13,947 nucleotides of DNA from an uncultured Neomegalonema sp. (GTDB taxonomy: Bacteria > Pseudomonadota > Alphaproteobacteria > Rhodobacterales > Rhodobacteraceae). Made by a program: the position numbers and the translations under genes. Positions 1 to 5,999 of the stretch are shown here, in pieces; within the stretch, counting starts at the first letter, position 1; the number at the start of each line of letters is the position of its first letter. The notes below the pieces were generated by a model, which was not told the DNA's origin, did no database searches, and saw nothing but the letters and a program-made list of their open reading frames with translations. The stretch lies in NCBI GenBank assembly GCA_937958345.1, contig CALGNW010000343.1, positions 1 through 13,947 on the forward strand, read 5' to 3'.

Positions 1-60
1 TTTGCTGTGATCATGCACAGGCATATCGCGCGGAGGGTCCATAACGTCAAGGGGGTGCAT
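1..60 (-). CDS. Possible 5' end of a divergent gene, cut by the window edge
   Basis: On the minus strand an ATG at 58-60 opens a frame that stays open to the window edge, about 20 codons beginning MHPLDVMDPPRDMP. Composition looks like a soluble protein N-terminus, and the frame is divergent from sciP with a promoter-sized gap between them. No good ribosome binding site precedes it. A second open minus-strand frame starts at the ATG at 84-86 and reads as a hydrophobic peptide, and one plus-strand frame is also open here. The family is not recognisable from so few residues, so this is a tentative call. Confidence 0.25.
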   Translation of the reverse strand, partial: MHPLDVMDPPRDMPVHDHSK

Positions 61-99
61 ACCGCTGCGACAGTAAGGAAAAACATGCTCAAAATGCCG

Positions 100-113
100 T
101 TAACTATCTTTAA
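100..113. promoter_or_regulatory. CtrA-like box, TTAA-N6-TTAA
   Basis: TTAA at 100-103 and TTAA at 110-113 are separated by six bases (CTATCT). The classical CtrA site is TTAA-N7-TTAA, so this is one base short. It lies 73 bases before the sciP ATG and 39 bases before the putative divergent start, the right place for a shared upstream control site. sciP belongs to the CtrA-controlled cell-cycle circuit in Caulobacter, which makes the motif more plausible. The functional assignment is inference. Confidence 0.35.
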
Positions 114-186
114 TGCCTCGGCTTTTCCGATTTGTTAGGTCGTTTCGATTAGTGTCGTCCCTACGAGATTGAGGATCAGGGTCGAT

Positions 187-471
187 ATGAACGATCAGAA
201 AAATGCACTTAGCCGCTTTGTCATCGGTCCGGACGGACAGAGACTGACGCTGGCCGACTTGCCGCCTGCTGATACCCGCCGCTGGGTTATCCGCAGAAAG
301 GCAGAAGTCGTGGCCGCCGTTCGGGGCGATCTGTTGTCTATAGAAGACGCCTGCGCGCACTATAATGTGTCGCTCGAGGAGTTTGAGGGATGGCAAAAAG
401 CGATTGACCGTCATGGGATTCAAGGCCTGCGTACAACGCAGATCAAGAAATACCGTGGGTCCGAGGCCTGA
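187..471 (+). CDS. sciP: CtrA inhibitor SciP (DUF1153 family)
   Basis: A 94-residue helix-turn-helix protein of the DUF1153 family. Family hallmarks are visible: the GPDG turn near residues 14-17, TLADLPPADTRRWVIRRKAEVV at about 21-42, LLSIEDAC at 49-56, the FEGWQKAIDRHG stretch at 66-77, and a basic end around QIKKYR. In Caulobacter SciP binds the master regulator CtrA and blocks its activation of flagellar and cell-division promoters late in the cycle. The ATG at 187 is chosen over an upstream in-frame TTG at 169 because GAGGA at 171-175 lies 11 bases before it and the family begins here. The stop codon shares one base with the next gene's ATG, so the two are probably co-translated. Identification is firm; the target in this organism is inferred. 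Confidence 0.93.
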   Translation: MNDQKNALSRFVIGPDGQRLTLADLPPADTRRWVIRRKAEVVAAVRGDLLSIEDACAHYNVSLEEFEGWQKAIDRHGIQGLRTTQIKKYRGSEA

Positions 472-1352
472 TGCAGCCCGCAGCAGAGCCTATTGTCTCA
501 ATCCCGGCTCCTTCCGACCTCCCTGCGGCAGAAGCCGCCTTTCACGCACCACAAAAACCGAGCACCTCTGCTCCGCGCTATGTACCGGAGCGCGGCCTCG
601 TGCGGCGTCTGCGCAGAGCGCAAGCAAATGACGGTATCGGCGATCTCGCGGTCCGGCATGATTTGGATAGCGAAACACGTGAACGTCTGGCAGCCGAGCT
701 GATAAAGGCCGGTGCACCGCCGATTACACCATCCATAGCTGAAACCGCGCTGGCACGTCTTGTCAGCTTCGAACCTCTGAATGCCGACGCCCTGCGCCCT
801 TTCCTTGTTCTATCGACAGACAGAACCCTGCGTGCAGTTGCGATGGCACGTATCGGCGAAGCCATGCGCCGCGCGGGACGCAGCGTAAAGCTGGTATCCG
901 ACGCGGTCGACACCCGGAAAAACCCTGTTCTGGTTCAGGCAGGCAATGAACTCGGCTGCGGCGTCACGCGATACGACGGGTCACCGAACTGCGTGGAAAT
1001 CCTGCGTGAAACGGATCTCGCGTGTCTTTCGATCATCGAAGCCGGCTTTCGCGCGCCGCTCGACCGGGTGGCCCTTATGCGTCTCAATACGCTAATTCAG
1101 GCAACCGGCGCCGAACCCGTCATGGTCATGCGCCCGGAAGATGCACCTTTTGCAGCGACATTATCGAAAATCGGTTTAAAGCGGATTGTGCTGGTTTGTG
1201 AAGGTAACGAAACCAAACTTGGTCCCGTTTTCACCGGTCTGCGCGAGGGTAATCTCATGATCGCTGAAATTTTGGATATGCACGTCAGCGAACCGAAACT
1301 CATCCCGGCTGACAAATCGGAACTTGCGCGTATTCTGACCGGCTCCGACTGA
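471..1352 (+). CDS. Degenerate FlhF/SRP-GTPase-like protein, no P-loop
   Basis: A 293-residue protein starting within the sciP stop (TGATG), with GAGG at 463-466 as ribosome binding site. Residues 1-40 are a proline/alanine-rich linker, 41-100 a charged helical region resembling the N domain of SRP-type GTPases, and about 104-290 track the FlhF G domain. Correspondences are FLVLSTDRTLR (111-121) where the P-loop should be, KLVSDAVDTRK (140-150) for the ADTYR region, CLSIIEAG (185-192) for the DTAG strand, VLVCEGNE (240-247) for TKLDE, then TKLGPVFTGLREGNL for the following helix. The GxxGxGKT, DTAG and TKxD residues are missing, so GTP binding is unlikely. FlhF sets flagellar pole and number; this copy may be a scaffold or regulator coupled to SciP. 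The fold is assigned by eye. The alternative is an unclassified alphaproteobacterial hypothetical. Confidence 0.6.
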   Translation: MQPAAEPIVSIPAPSDLPAAEAAFHAPQKPSTSAPRYVPERGLVRRLRRAQANDGIGDLAVRHDLDSETRERLAAELIKAGAPPITPSIAETALARLVSFEPLNADALRPFLVLSTDRTLRAVAMARIGEAMRRAGRSVKLVSDAVDTRKNPVLVQAGNELGCGVTRYDGSPNCVEILRETDLACLSIIEAGFRAPLDRVALMRLNTLIQATGAEPVMVMRPEDAPFAATLSKIGLKRIVLVCEGNETKLGPVFTGLREGNLMIAEILDMHVSEPKLIPADKSELARILTGSD

Positions 1353-1358
1353 AATCAA

Positions 1359-1374
1359 GGGCACTTTTTTGCCC
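1359..1374. terminator. Short hairpin between convergent genes
   Basis: GGGCA (1359-1363) and TGCCC (1370-1374) can pair around a six-base loop made mostly of T. It sits between the convergent ends of the FlhF-like gene (1352) and hspQ (1388). There is no T tract beyond the stem on either strand, so it is at best a weak bidirectional terminator. Confidence 0.25.
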
Positions 1375-1387
1375 GCTGAGGCAACCT

Positions 1388-1723
1388 TTAGTGCGCCTGC
1401 CTGCGGTCGAACTGATACTGGCCGCCGTTCATCGCACCAAAAAACTGACCAATTTCAGGATGATCAACCGGATCACCGGTTTCGTCAGGCAAAAGGTTTT
1501 GCTCTGACACATAAGCAACGTAGTAGCTTGTCTCGTTTTCAGCCAACAAGTGATAGAACGGCTGGTCGCGCAACGGACGCGCCTCTTCGGGAATAGACTC
1601 GTACCATTCTTCCGTATTCTGAAAATCGGGATCGACGTCGAACACAACGCCGCGAAACTCGTAGATCCGGTGACGCACGACCTGACCGAGTTGATACTTT
1701 GCTGCTCGGGATGAACCACCCAT
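1388..1723 (-). CDS. hspQ: Heat shock protein HspQ
   Basis: A 111-residue protein of the HspQ/YccV family (hemimethylated-DNA-binding domain). The family core is nearly complete: KYQLGQVVRHR near the start, FRGVVFDVDPDF, NTEEWYESIPEE, DQPFYHLLAE, and YVAYVSEQNLLPD. In enterobacteria HspQ is a cytosolic heat-shock protein that acts as a specificity factor for Lon protease and was first described as binding hemimethylated oriC/dnaA DNA. The frame extends much further upstream, but homology begins at residue 7-9 of the ATG at 1723, so the short form is chosen. A weak ACAGG precedes that ATG. The C-terminal tail (about residues 95-111, rich in G, Q and R) is poorly conserved. The gene converges on the FlhF-like gene. 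Confidence 0.93.
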   Translation of the reverse strand: MGGSSRAAKYQLGQVVRHRIYEFRGVVFDVDPDFQNTEEWYESIPEEARPLRDQPFYHLLAENETSYYVAYVSEQNLLPDETGDPVDHPEIGQFFGAMNGGQYQFDRRQAH

Positions 1724-1739
1724 GAAGCCTGTCTTTCCC

Positions 1740-1911
1740 ACACGATGCGCCTGTTGCTTTGATAGCCCTTCGGCATGCGCCTGTCCAGAGGGCCGTACCC
1801 CTTTGGGACATCTTCGGTACATCGAAAACCAATGGACACAGTACGTTGTGCATAGCCGGGCCGCGACGGCCATTGCAGAAACTCGGTAAATAGACCAACC
1901 CGACCACAGTT
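1740..1911 (-). pseudogene. Possible remnant of an FGE/SUMF1-like C-terminus
   Basis: Upstream of hspQ one minus-strand frame, open from a stop at 1912-1914, reads RPGYAQRTVSIGFRCTEDVP, with GFRC at 1819-1830. The (S/T)xGFRC ending is characteristic of the C-terminus of formylglycine-generating-enzyme/SUMF1-type proteins. The rest of such a domain is absent, because the AEC permease starts just beyond. The frame has no ATG, and no stop until it has run far into hspQ in another frame. It may be the leftover 3' end of a deleted gene, or a chance match. Confidence 0.22.
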
Positions 1912-1961
1912 TCATGCTAGGGACCGCTACCCGGACATTTCCCATCGAAACTGAATCCAGC

Positions 1962-2840
1962 ATGCTCTCAGAAATTGCCGCCATCGTCGTTCCCGTCTTC
2001 GTGCTGGCAGGCATCGGATTCATCTGGGTGCGCGCCGGCCTGGATTACGACTTTCAATTCGTCACCCGCCTTACACTGGAAGTGGGAACGCCCTGTCTTG
2101 TCTTTTCAACCCTCGTAAAAACCGAGATTGATGTCACCGCATTCCAGACCATCGTCCTTGCGTCGCTGTCATTGTATTTCGTCCTGGGACTTATCGCTTG
2201 GGCCGTCCTGCACCTGCTGGCCCTTCCGATCCGGACGTACCTCTCGCCCTTCATTTTTTCCAACAGCGGCAATGTCGGCTTGCCTTTGTGCTTTTTCGCC
2301 TTCGGTGCAGAAGGCTTAGCTTACGGTATTGCGATATTCGCCTCGATGGTGATTGCGAATTTTACGGTCGGTGTGTGGATTGTCTCCGGCAAACCCGCGC
2401 CATGGCATGCGTTCAAACAACCGATGGTCTACGCCGCCCTGCTCGGCGCAGTCTTCTTATCCCAAAGCTGGGGAGTCCCGACATGGCTCGGCAATACGCT
2501 GGAACTTGCGGGACAGTTTGTTATTCCGCTGATGCTGATAACGCTGGGCGCGTCGATTGCCGGATTGCCGAAACAGGCACCATGGCGGATCGTTGGTCTC
2601 AGCATGTTGAAATACGCCCTCTCCGGTATCGTCGCACTCGCGGTCACGTGGGCTTTCGGACTAACCGGCATCGCTTTCGGTGTCTTTATGCTTCAGGCCC
2701 TAACGCCTGTTCCGGTTACCAGCTATCTGCTGGCAGCACGATTTGAAGCCGGTGCAGCGGAAGTCGCCCGGTTTGTTATGATCTCGACATTGCTCGCCGT
2801 CCCGCTGATACCCGTGGTGCTGAGGCTTCTTCTCTCCTGA
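1962..2840 (+). CDS. AEC-family (auxin efflux carrier-like) permease
   Basis: A 292-residue inner-membrane protein with about ten hydrophobic segments. It matches the AEC/PIN-like family in order: an N-terminal helix after MLSEIAAIVVPVFVLAGIGF, the LTLEVGTPCLVFSTL segment, the SNSGNVGLPL motif near the middle of the first half that is typical of the family, and a second half with FVIPLMLITLGASIAG and LQALTPVPVTSYLLA. Members export or exchange small organic acids such as malate or malonate. The substrate cannot be told here. The ATG at 1962 is preferred over an in-frame ATG at 1914 because family proteins begin with this hydrophobic helix; neither has a clear Shine-Dalgarno. It is divergent from hspQ, and the lipoprotein gene follows after 56 bases. 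Confidence 0.88.
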   Translation: MLSEIAAIVVPVFVLAGIGFIWVRAGLDYDFQFVTRLTLEVGTPCLVFSTLVKTEIDVTAFQTIVLASLSLYFVLGLIAWAVLHLLALPIRTYLSPFIFSNSGNVGLPLCFFAFGAEGLAYGIAIFASMVIANFTVGVWIVSGKPAPWHAFKQPMVYAALLGAVFLSQSWGVPTWLGNTLELAGQFVIPLMLITLGASIAGLPKQAPWRIVGLSMLKYALSGIVALAVTWAFGLTGIAFGVFMLQALTPVPVTSYLLAARFEAGAAEVARFVMISTLLAVPLIPVVLRLLLS

Positions 2841-2843
2841 AAG

Positions 2844-2869
2844 CATTGCATTTTTCCGCCTTTGCAATG
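2844..2869. repeat. Inverted repeat between permease and lipoprotein genes
   Basis: CATTGCA (2844-2850) and TGCAATG (2863-2869) form a perfect 7-bp stem with a 12-base loop just after the permease stop. It could slow or end transcription, but no T tract follows the stem (the T run is in the loop). It could equally be a binding site for expression of the next gene. Confidence 0.3.
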
Positions 2870-2896
2870 GACGCTGGCTCCAGTACCCTTCTGTGA

Positions 2897-3676
2897 ATGA
2901 CCAAGCCTTTTTCCATTGCACTCGCCGCAGGCGCCATATTGGTCGGACTTGCCGCCTGCGGCGGAACCGCGGGGCCGCCACGCGATATCGACAATGCGTG
3001 TTCGTTCATGGACGAGCGTCCGGACTGGTATCGGGCCGCACGCGACGCCGCGAAGAAATGGAAAGCCCCGACGCCGGTCATTCTTGCAATCATCTGGCGC
3101 GAAAGCCAGTTCAAGTCGGATGCACAAACGCCGCGCCGGTACGCGCTGGGGATTGTACCATGGGGCCGCCAGTCCAGCGCCTATGGTTTTGCTCAGGCCA
3201 TCGACGGGACCTGGGAATGGTATCAACGCGATCAGAACGCAGGCGGCGCGGATCGCGATGATTTTGCGGATGCGGCGGATTTTGTTGGCTGGTATATGGA
3301 TAAAACCCTCAAAAAGCTCGACATTCCAACCCGCAATGCCCGCGCCCAGTACCTCGCCTATCACGAGGGACATGGCGGCTATCGCACCGGTAAATGGCGA
3401 AAAAAGAAGTTTCTGGTGCGGGCATCGCGACAGGTGGAGCGGATGGCACGCCTTTACGATTCCCAACTGCGGACCTGCGATGCGCAATACGCCCGCGAAA
3501 GCGCCCTTGGGATCGCAAGTTCACCCCTGCCGCCGCGCCCGCCCTTCGCCCTGACCGATGTCGGCGCACGGCTTCCACCCAGCAAACCGACGCAATCGGG
3601 TATGAAGCCGGCAACAAAAAGGTCCGGTACGGCGCGCGAACCCGCACAGGCGAGTCAGGAGGGCCAGCACCGTTAA
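2897..3676 (+). CDS. Lytic-transglycosylase-like SLT-domain lipoprotein
   Basis: A 259-residue exported lipoprotein. Residues 1-20 form a signal peptide with lipobox GLAAC, lipidated at Cys21. Residues about 45-195 are a divergent SLT domain: ILAIIWRESQF carries the likely catalytic Glu69, followed by QSSAYGFAQAIDGTW and QYLAYHEGHGGY, which replace the usual GLMQ and NAG-binding motifs. This arrangement is characteristic of a transglycosylase group common in roseobacters. The protein would cleave the glycan backbone of peptidoglycan from the periplasmic face of a membrane. After the domain, from about residue 205, comes a low-complexity tail rich in P, S, T and basic residues, probably disordered or wall-binding. 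The ATG at 2897 gives a normal signal peptide. The exact cleavage specificity is not deducible. Confidence 0.85.
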   Translation: MTKPFSIALAAGAILVGLAACGGTAGPPRDIDNACSFMDERPDWYRAARDAAKKWKAPTPVILAIIWRESQFKSDAQTPRRYALGIVPWGRQSSAYGFAQAIDGTWEWYQRDQNAGGADRDDFADAADFVGWYMDKTLKKLDIPTRNARAQYLAYHEGHGGYRTGKWRKKKFLVRASRQVERMARLYDSQLRTCDAQYARESALGIASSPLPPRPPFALTDVGARLPPSKPTQSGMKPATKRSGTAREPAQASQEGQHR

Positions 3677-3900
3677 GCCACAGGACATCGGCAGCGCGAA
3701 CAAGTGCGGCAATCACTCTACAAACAAATCAATCCGATTGAAATTATTCAAAAATCTCTTCCGGCGGACTTTGGCAAGAGTTTCAAAATCAAACTAAGTT
3801 TTAATCAAAACACCGTACAACTTAATAAAGTCAAGGCGCGCGCAGATTGACTCCCTCAACCCAAGAGTGATCCCGAGCGTGCACACTGAAAGGGCTGCGG
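3677..3900 (+). promoter_or_regulatory. AT-rich intergenic region before the first histidine kinase
   Basis: This 224-base gap contains no plausible gene. Its centre (about 3725-3830) is markedly AT-rich compared with the flanking genes, as expected of a promoter for the kinase. A short inverted repeat TCAAT-CCG-ATTGA lies at 3729-3741. The sequence AAAGGG at 3889-3894 is the likely ribosome binding site, six bases before the GTG start at 3901. No unambiguous -35/-10 pair or intrinsic terminator was identified. Confidence 0.4.
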
Positions 3901-5280
3901 GTGACCTTGAGCGAGACACGAAAAGCCTGCCCGCCGGATCAGACGAATACGCTTTTGCTCCGACTATCTGTCGTCAGCATTATTGCCATTGCACCGTTCC
4001 TCGCGAACAGCTTTCTGGAACAACATTTTACAACAGGTATGCTAGCGGCGGCAGTCGGAGGTATCTTCATCCTGAACGCGTGGACGATCTTTCGCCATGG
4101 CGACCAATCACCGAAACTCGGCTTATTTTATCTGTTCCCCTTCATCATCGGACTGCTCGGGTTGCTGATATATTATGACGGCATCACCGGCGTTTTCTGG
4201 TGCTATCCCGCATTAGTATCCGCGTATTTAATTTTGAAGAAACGCGCAGCTTACCTCACAAATGCGGCGATGTTTGCTGTCTTTGTTCCGCTCGTTTTGA
4301 TCAGATTTGACCCCGAACAATCGGCGCGGGTCGTCGTAACCCTGATGATGGTGAGTTGTTTTTCCGGAGTTTTTGTTGATGTCATTTCCGGTCAACAGCA
4401 AAGGCTCAGATCGCAAAACGCGAACCTTCGTGCGGAGATCAATGATCGGATCAAAGTCGAAGCTGCACTCAATGCCGAGATGATCCTCCACCGTGAATCG
4501 GCTCAGGATCTAAAGTGGGCGTTGCACGAGGCCGATACGGCCAGCGAGGCGAAATCGCGCTTCCTCTCCGGCATGACACACGAACTGCGCACACCACTCA
4601 ATGCAATCATCGGATTCGGCCAGATGCTCGATGGCCGCGGAGGCCCCATTACCGACGATCAGAAAGCCGAATATCTGAAGTACATTCTTGCAGGTGGTGA
4701 CCGGCTTAACAGCCTGATCAATCAGTCCCTTGATCTTGCCGCTATCGAAGCAGGGAAAATGTCACTTAAAATCGAAGAGGTCAGTCCGCGAACCGTCATC
4801 AAACGTGCGATTAACGAGATTAGCGTGATTGCGGCCAAGCGCGGTGTCACGCTGCATGATGAAACCGGCGCGCAAACACTGCCGTGCGTGAACGCCGATC
4901 AGGGACGGATGATTCAAGTCCTCACCAACCTGCTAAGCAACGCCGTGAAGTATAACCGGGCAAACGGCTCGGTCAGAGTTTCTATCATCGAATACGCAGG
5001 GCACTTACGCTTTCTGATCGGCGATACAGGAACAGGAATACCGGCCCGGCGCAAAGACGAGGTGTTTGAAACTTTCAATCGTCTCGGCGCCGAAAGTTCT
5101 GGAATCGAAGGCAGCGGTGTCGGACTTTCGCTGACGAAAGAATTCGTTGAAATGATGGGCGGGGAAATCGGGTTTGAGAGTGTCGAGGGGCAAGGATCAA
5201 CCTTCTGGTTCGATCTTCCCCGATCCGACATTCAGGTGAGAGAATGCCAAAGGAATCCCTCCTGCGCCAAGGCGATCTGA
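3901..5280 (+). CDS. Membrane sensor histidine kinase with six-helix N-terminal module
   Basis: A 459-residue inner-membrane kinase. Six hydrophobic segments at about 19-37, 45-64, 73-91, 97-112, 118-135 and 142-163 form an integral-membrane sensor module with very short loops, resembling the membrane modules of some diguanylate cyclases. A helical linker (about 165-220) follows. The HisKA H-box is SGMTHELRTPLN with the phospho-acceptor His227. The HATPase has an N-box LTNLLSNAVKYN, G1 GDTGTGIP and G2 GSGVGLSL. There is no HAMP, PAS or receiver domain, and no response regulator is adjacent, so it is an orphan kinase. A GTG start is chosen because AAAGGG lies six bases upstream and the frame has no earlier start with a better site. 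The signal is probably membrane-embedded or membrane-borne. Confidence 0.9.
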   Translation: MTLSETRKACPPDQTNTLLLRLSVVSIIAIAPFLANSFLEQHFTTGMLAAAVGGIFILNAWTIFRHGDQSPKLGLFYLFPFIIGLLGLLIYYDGITGVFWCYPALVSAYLILKKRAAYLTNAAMFAVFVPLVLIRFDPEQSARVVVTLMMVSCFSGVFVDVISGQQQRLRSQNANLRAEINDRIKVEAALNAEMILHRESAQDLKWALHEADTASEAKSRFLSGMTHELRTPLNAIIGFGQMLDGRGGPITDDQKAEYLKYILAGGDRLNSLINQSLDLAAIEAGKMSLKIEEVSPRTVIKRAINEISVIAAKRGVTLHDETGAQTLPCVNADQGRMIQVLTNLLSNAVKYNRANGSVRVSIIEYAGHLRFLIGDTGTGIPARRKDEVFETFNRLGAESSGIEGSGVGLSLTKEFVEMMGGEIGFESVEGQGSTFWFDLPRSDIQVRECQRNPSCAKAI

Positions 5281-5520
5281 CCGCCCGCCCGGGCGTCCTG
5301 CGCTAACATGTATTAACCGTAGGATGACTGCAACTGCGGTTTGTTCCGTACAATCCCGGCAGACAAAAAATTAAACTTCATAATATCAATATTCTAAGAG
5401 AATATCTTCATTACAATCTATGTAAATTTTTCCGTTTATTACGACAGGCGGTTAACCACATAACCCGCACATGCGTTTACCCTCCACACATTAAGGTTTC
5501 CGATTGTGGGGTGTCAGGAC
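5281..5520 (+). promoter_or_regulatory. AT-rich promoter region of the Moco-fold protein/kinase pair
   Basis: A 240-base gap without a gene. It starts GC-rich (palindrome CGCCCGGGCG at 5286-5295, with no T tract) and becomes strongly AT-rich from about 5365 to 5440. A perfect inverted repeat lies at 5389-5405, a looser TTACA-N5-TGTAA repeat at 5411-5425, and a GTTAAC palindrome at 5451-5456. This is the probable promoter and operator zone of the downstream pair; individual promoter elements could not be fixed with confidence. Confidence 0.4.
5389..5405. promoter_or_regulatory. Perfect inverted repeat, possible operator
   Basis: ATATTCT (5389-5395) and AGAATAT (5399-5405) are perfect 7-base arms around AAG. 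The position, about 115-130 bases before the downstream start and inside the AT-rich stretch, suits a dimeric regulator site. AT-rich DNA produces such repeats by chance more readily than average DNA, so this is tentative. Confidence 0.3.
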
Positions 5521-5994
5521 ATGAATCATTCAATTGCTGTGGCGGGAACGGCAACGTTGATCTCAACGGCCCTTATGTCCGGCGCGTTGGCTTCCAGCCT
5601 CACAATAACCACCACCAATGGCGCAACCCTAGCCGTTCTGGATCGCCCGACAATCGAATCTATGGGAATGCGATCCGTTGAAACCGCCACACCCTGGACC
5701 GGCGGCCCTGCCCATTTTCAGGGCGTGCCGGTTGCGGATGTTCTGGCCCGCACAGGCGCGGGAGGCAGAAACGTAACCGCCCTTGCCTTTGACGATTACG
5801 CGGTCACCCTGACGGCCCAAACGATCGCACGATATTCCCCGATCATTGCCACCCGATTGAACGGCGAGCTCCTGACTTTGGACAACAAAGGACCGTTTTG
5901 GATCATCTTCGACTTTGACGATGTAAGCGAGGAGGCAGCCATCGAACTCCGGTCACTCGCCGTCTGGCATCTGATCGAATTTGAGGTGGAGTAA
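5521..5994 (+). CDS. Exported protein with sulfite-oxidase-type molybdopterin-binding fold
   Basis: A 157-residue protein. Residues 1-24 look like a Sec signal peptide, although without a basic residue, with cleavage after ALA. The mature part resembles a small oxidoreductase molybdopterin-binding domain (PF00174 type): HFQGVPVADVLARTG, ALAFDDYAVTLTA, IIATRLNGELLTLDNKGPFWIIFDFD, and the closing LRSLAVWHLIEFEV. No cysteine is present in the mature protein, so the Mo-ligating Cys of sulfite oxidases is missing and catalysis is doubtful. It may bind a ligand or cofactor for sensing. Five bases separate it from the following kinase gene, whose ribosome binding site lies inside its 3' end, so the two work together. 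A GTG at 5506 with AAGG nine bases upstream is an alternative start, adding five residues. Confidence 0.75.
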   Translation: MNHSIAVAGTATLISTALMSGALASSLTITTTNGATLAVLDRPTIESMGMRSVETATPWTGGPAHFQGVPVADVLARTGAGGRNVTALAFDDYAVTLTAQTIARYSPIIATRLNGELLTLDNKGPFWIIFDFDDVSEEAAIELRSLAVWHLIEFEVE

Positions 5995-5999
5995 GCCCC

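Noticed and set aside
1..138. Plus-strand frame open from the window edge to a TAG at 136-138
   Set aside because: The translated sequence has no recognisable motif and runs through the promoter-like region of sciP; likely chance.
2198..2746. Open plus-strand frame of 182 codons inside the permease gene
   Set aside because: Out of frame with a gene that has clear AEC-family homology and membrane helices; the product is arginine-rich with no recognisable domain.
2723..3487. Open minus-strand frame of 254 codons opposite the permease end and lipoprotein
   Set aside because: Overlaps the convincing lipoprotein gene on the other strand and shows no domain or good start; a shadow of GC-rich codon use.
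3729..3741. FNR/Crp-like box TCAAT-CCG-ATTGA
   Set aside because: The arms point the opposite way to an FNR site (TTGAT-N4-ATCAA) and the spacing is wrong; kept only as a short inverted repeat.
5286..5295. GC-rich palindrome CGCCCGGGCG as terminator of the first kinase
   Set aside because: It has no loop and no following T tract.
5301..5318. CtrA-type box before the Moco-fold/kinase pair
   Set aside because: TTAACC is present at 5313-5318, but the upstream half at N7 spacing is GCTA and does not match.
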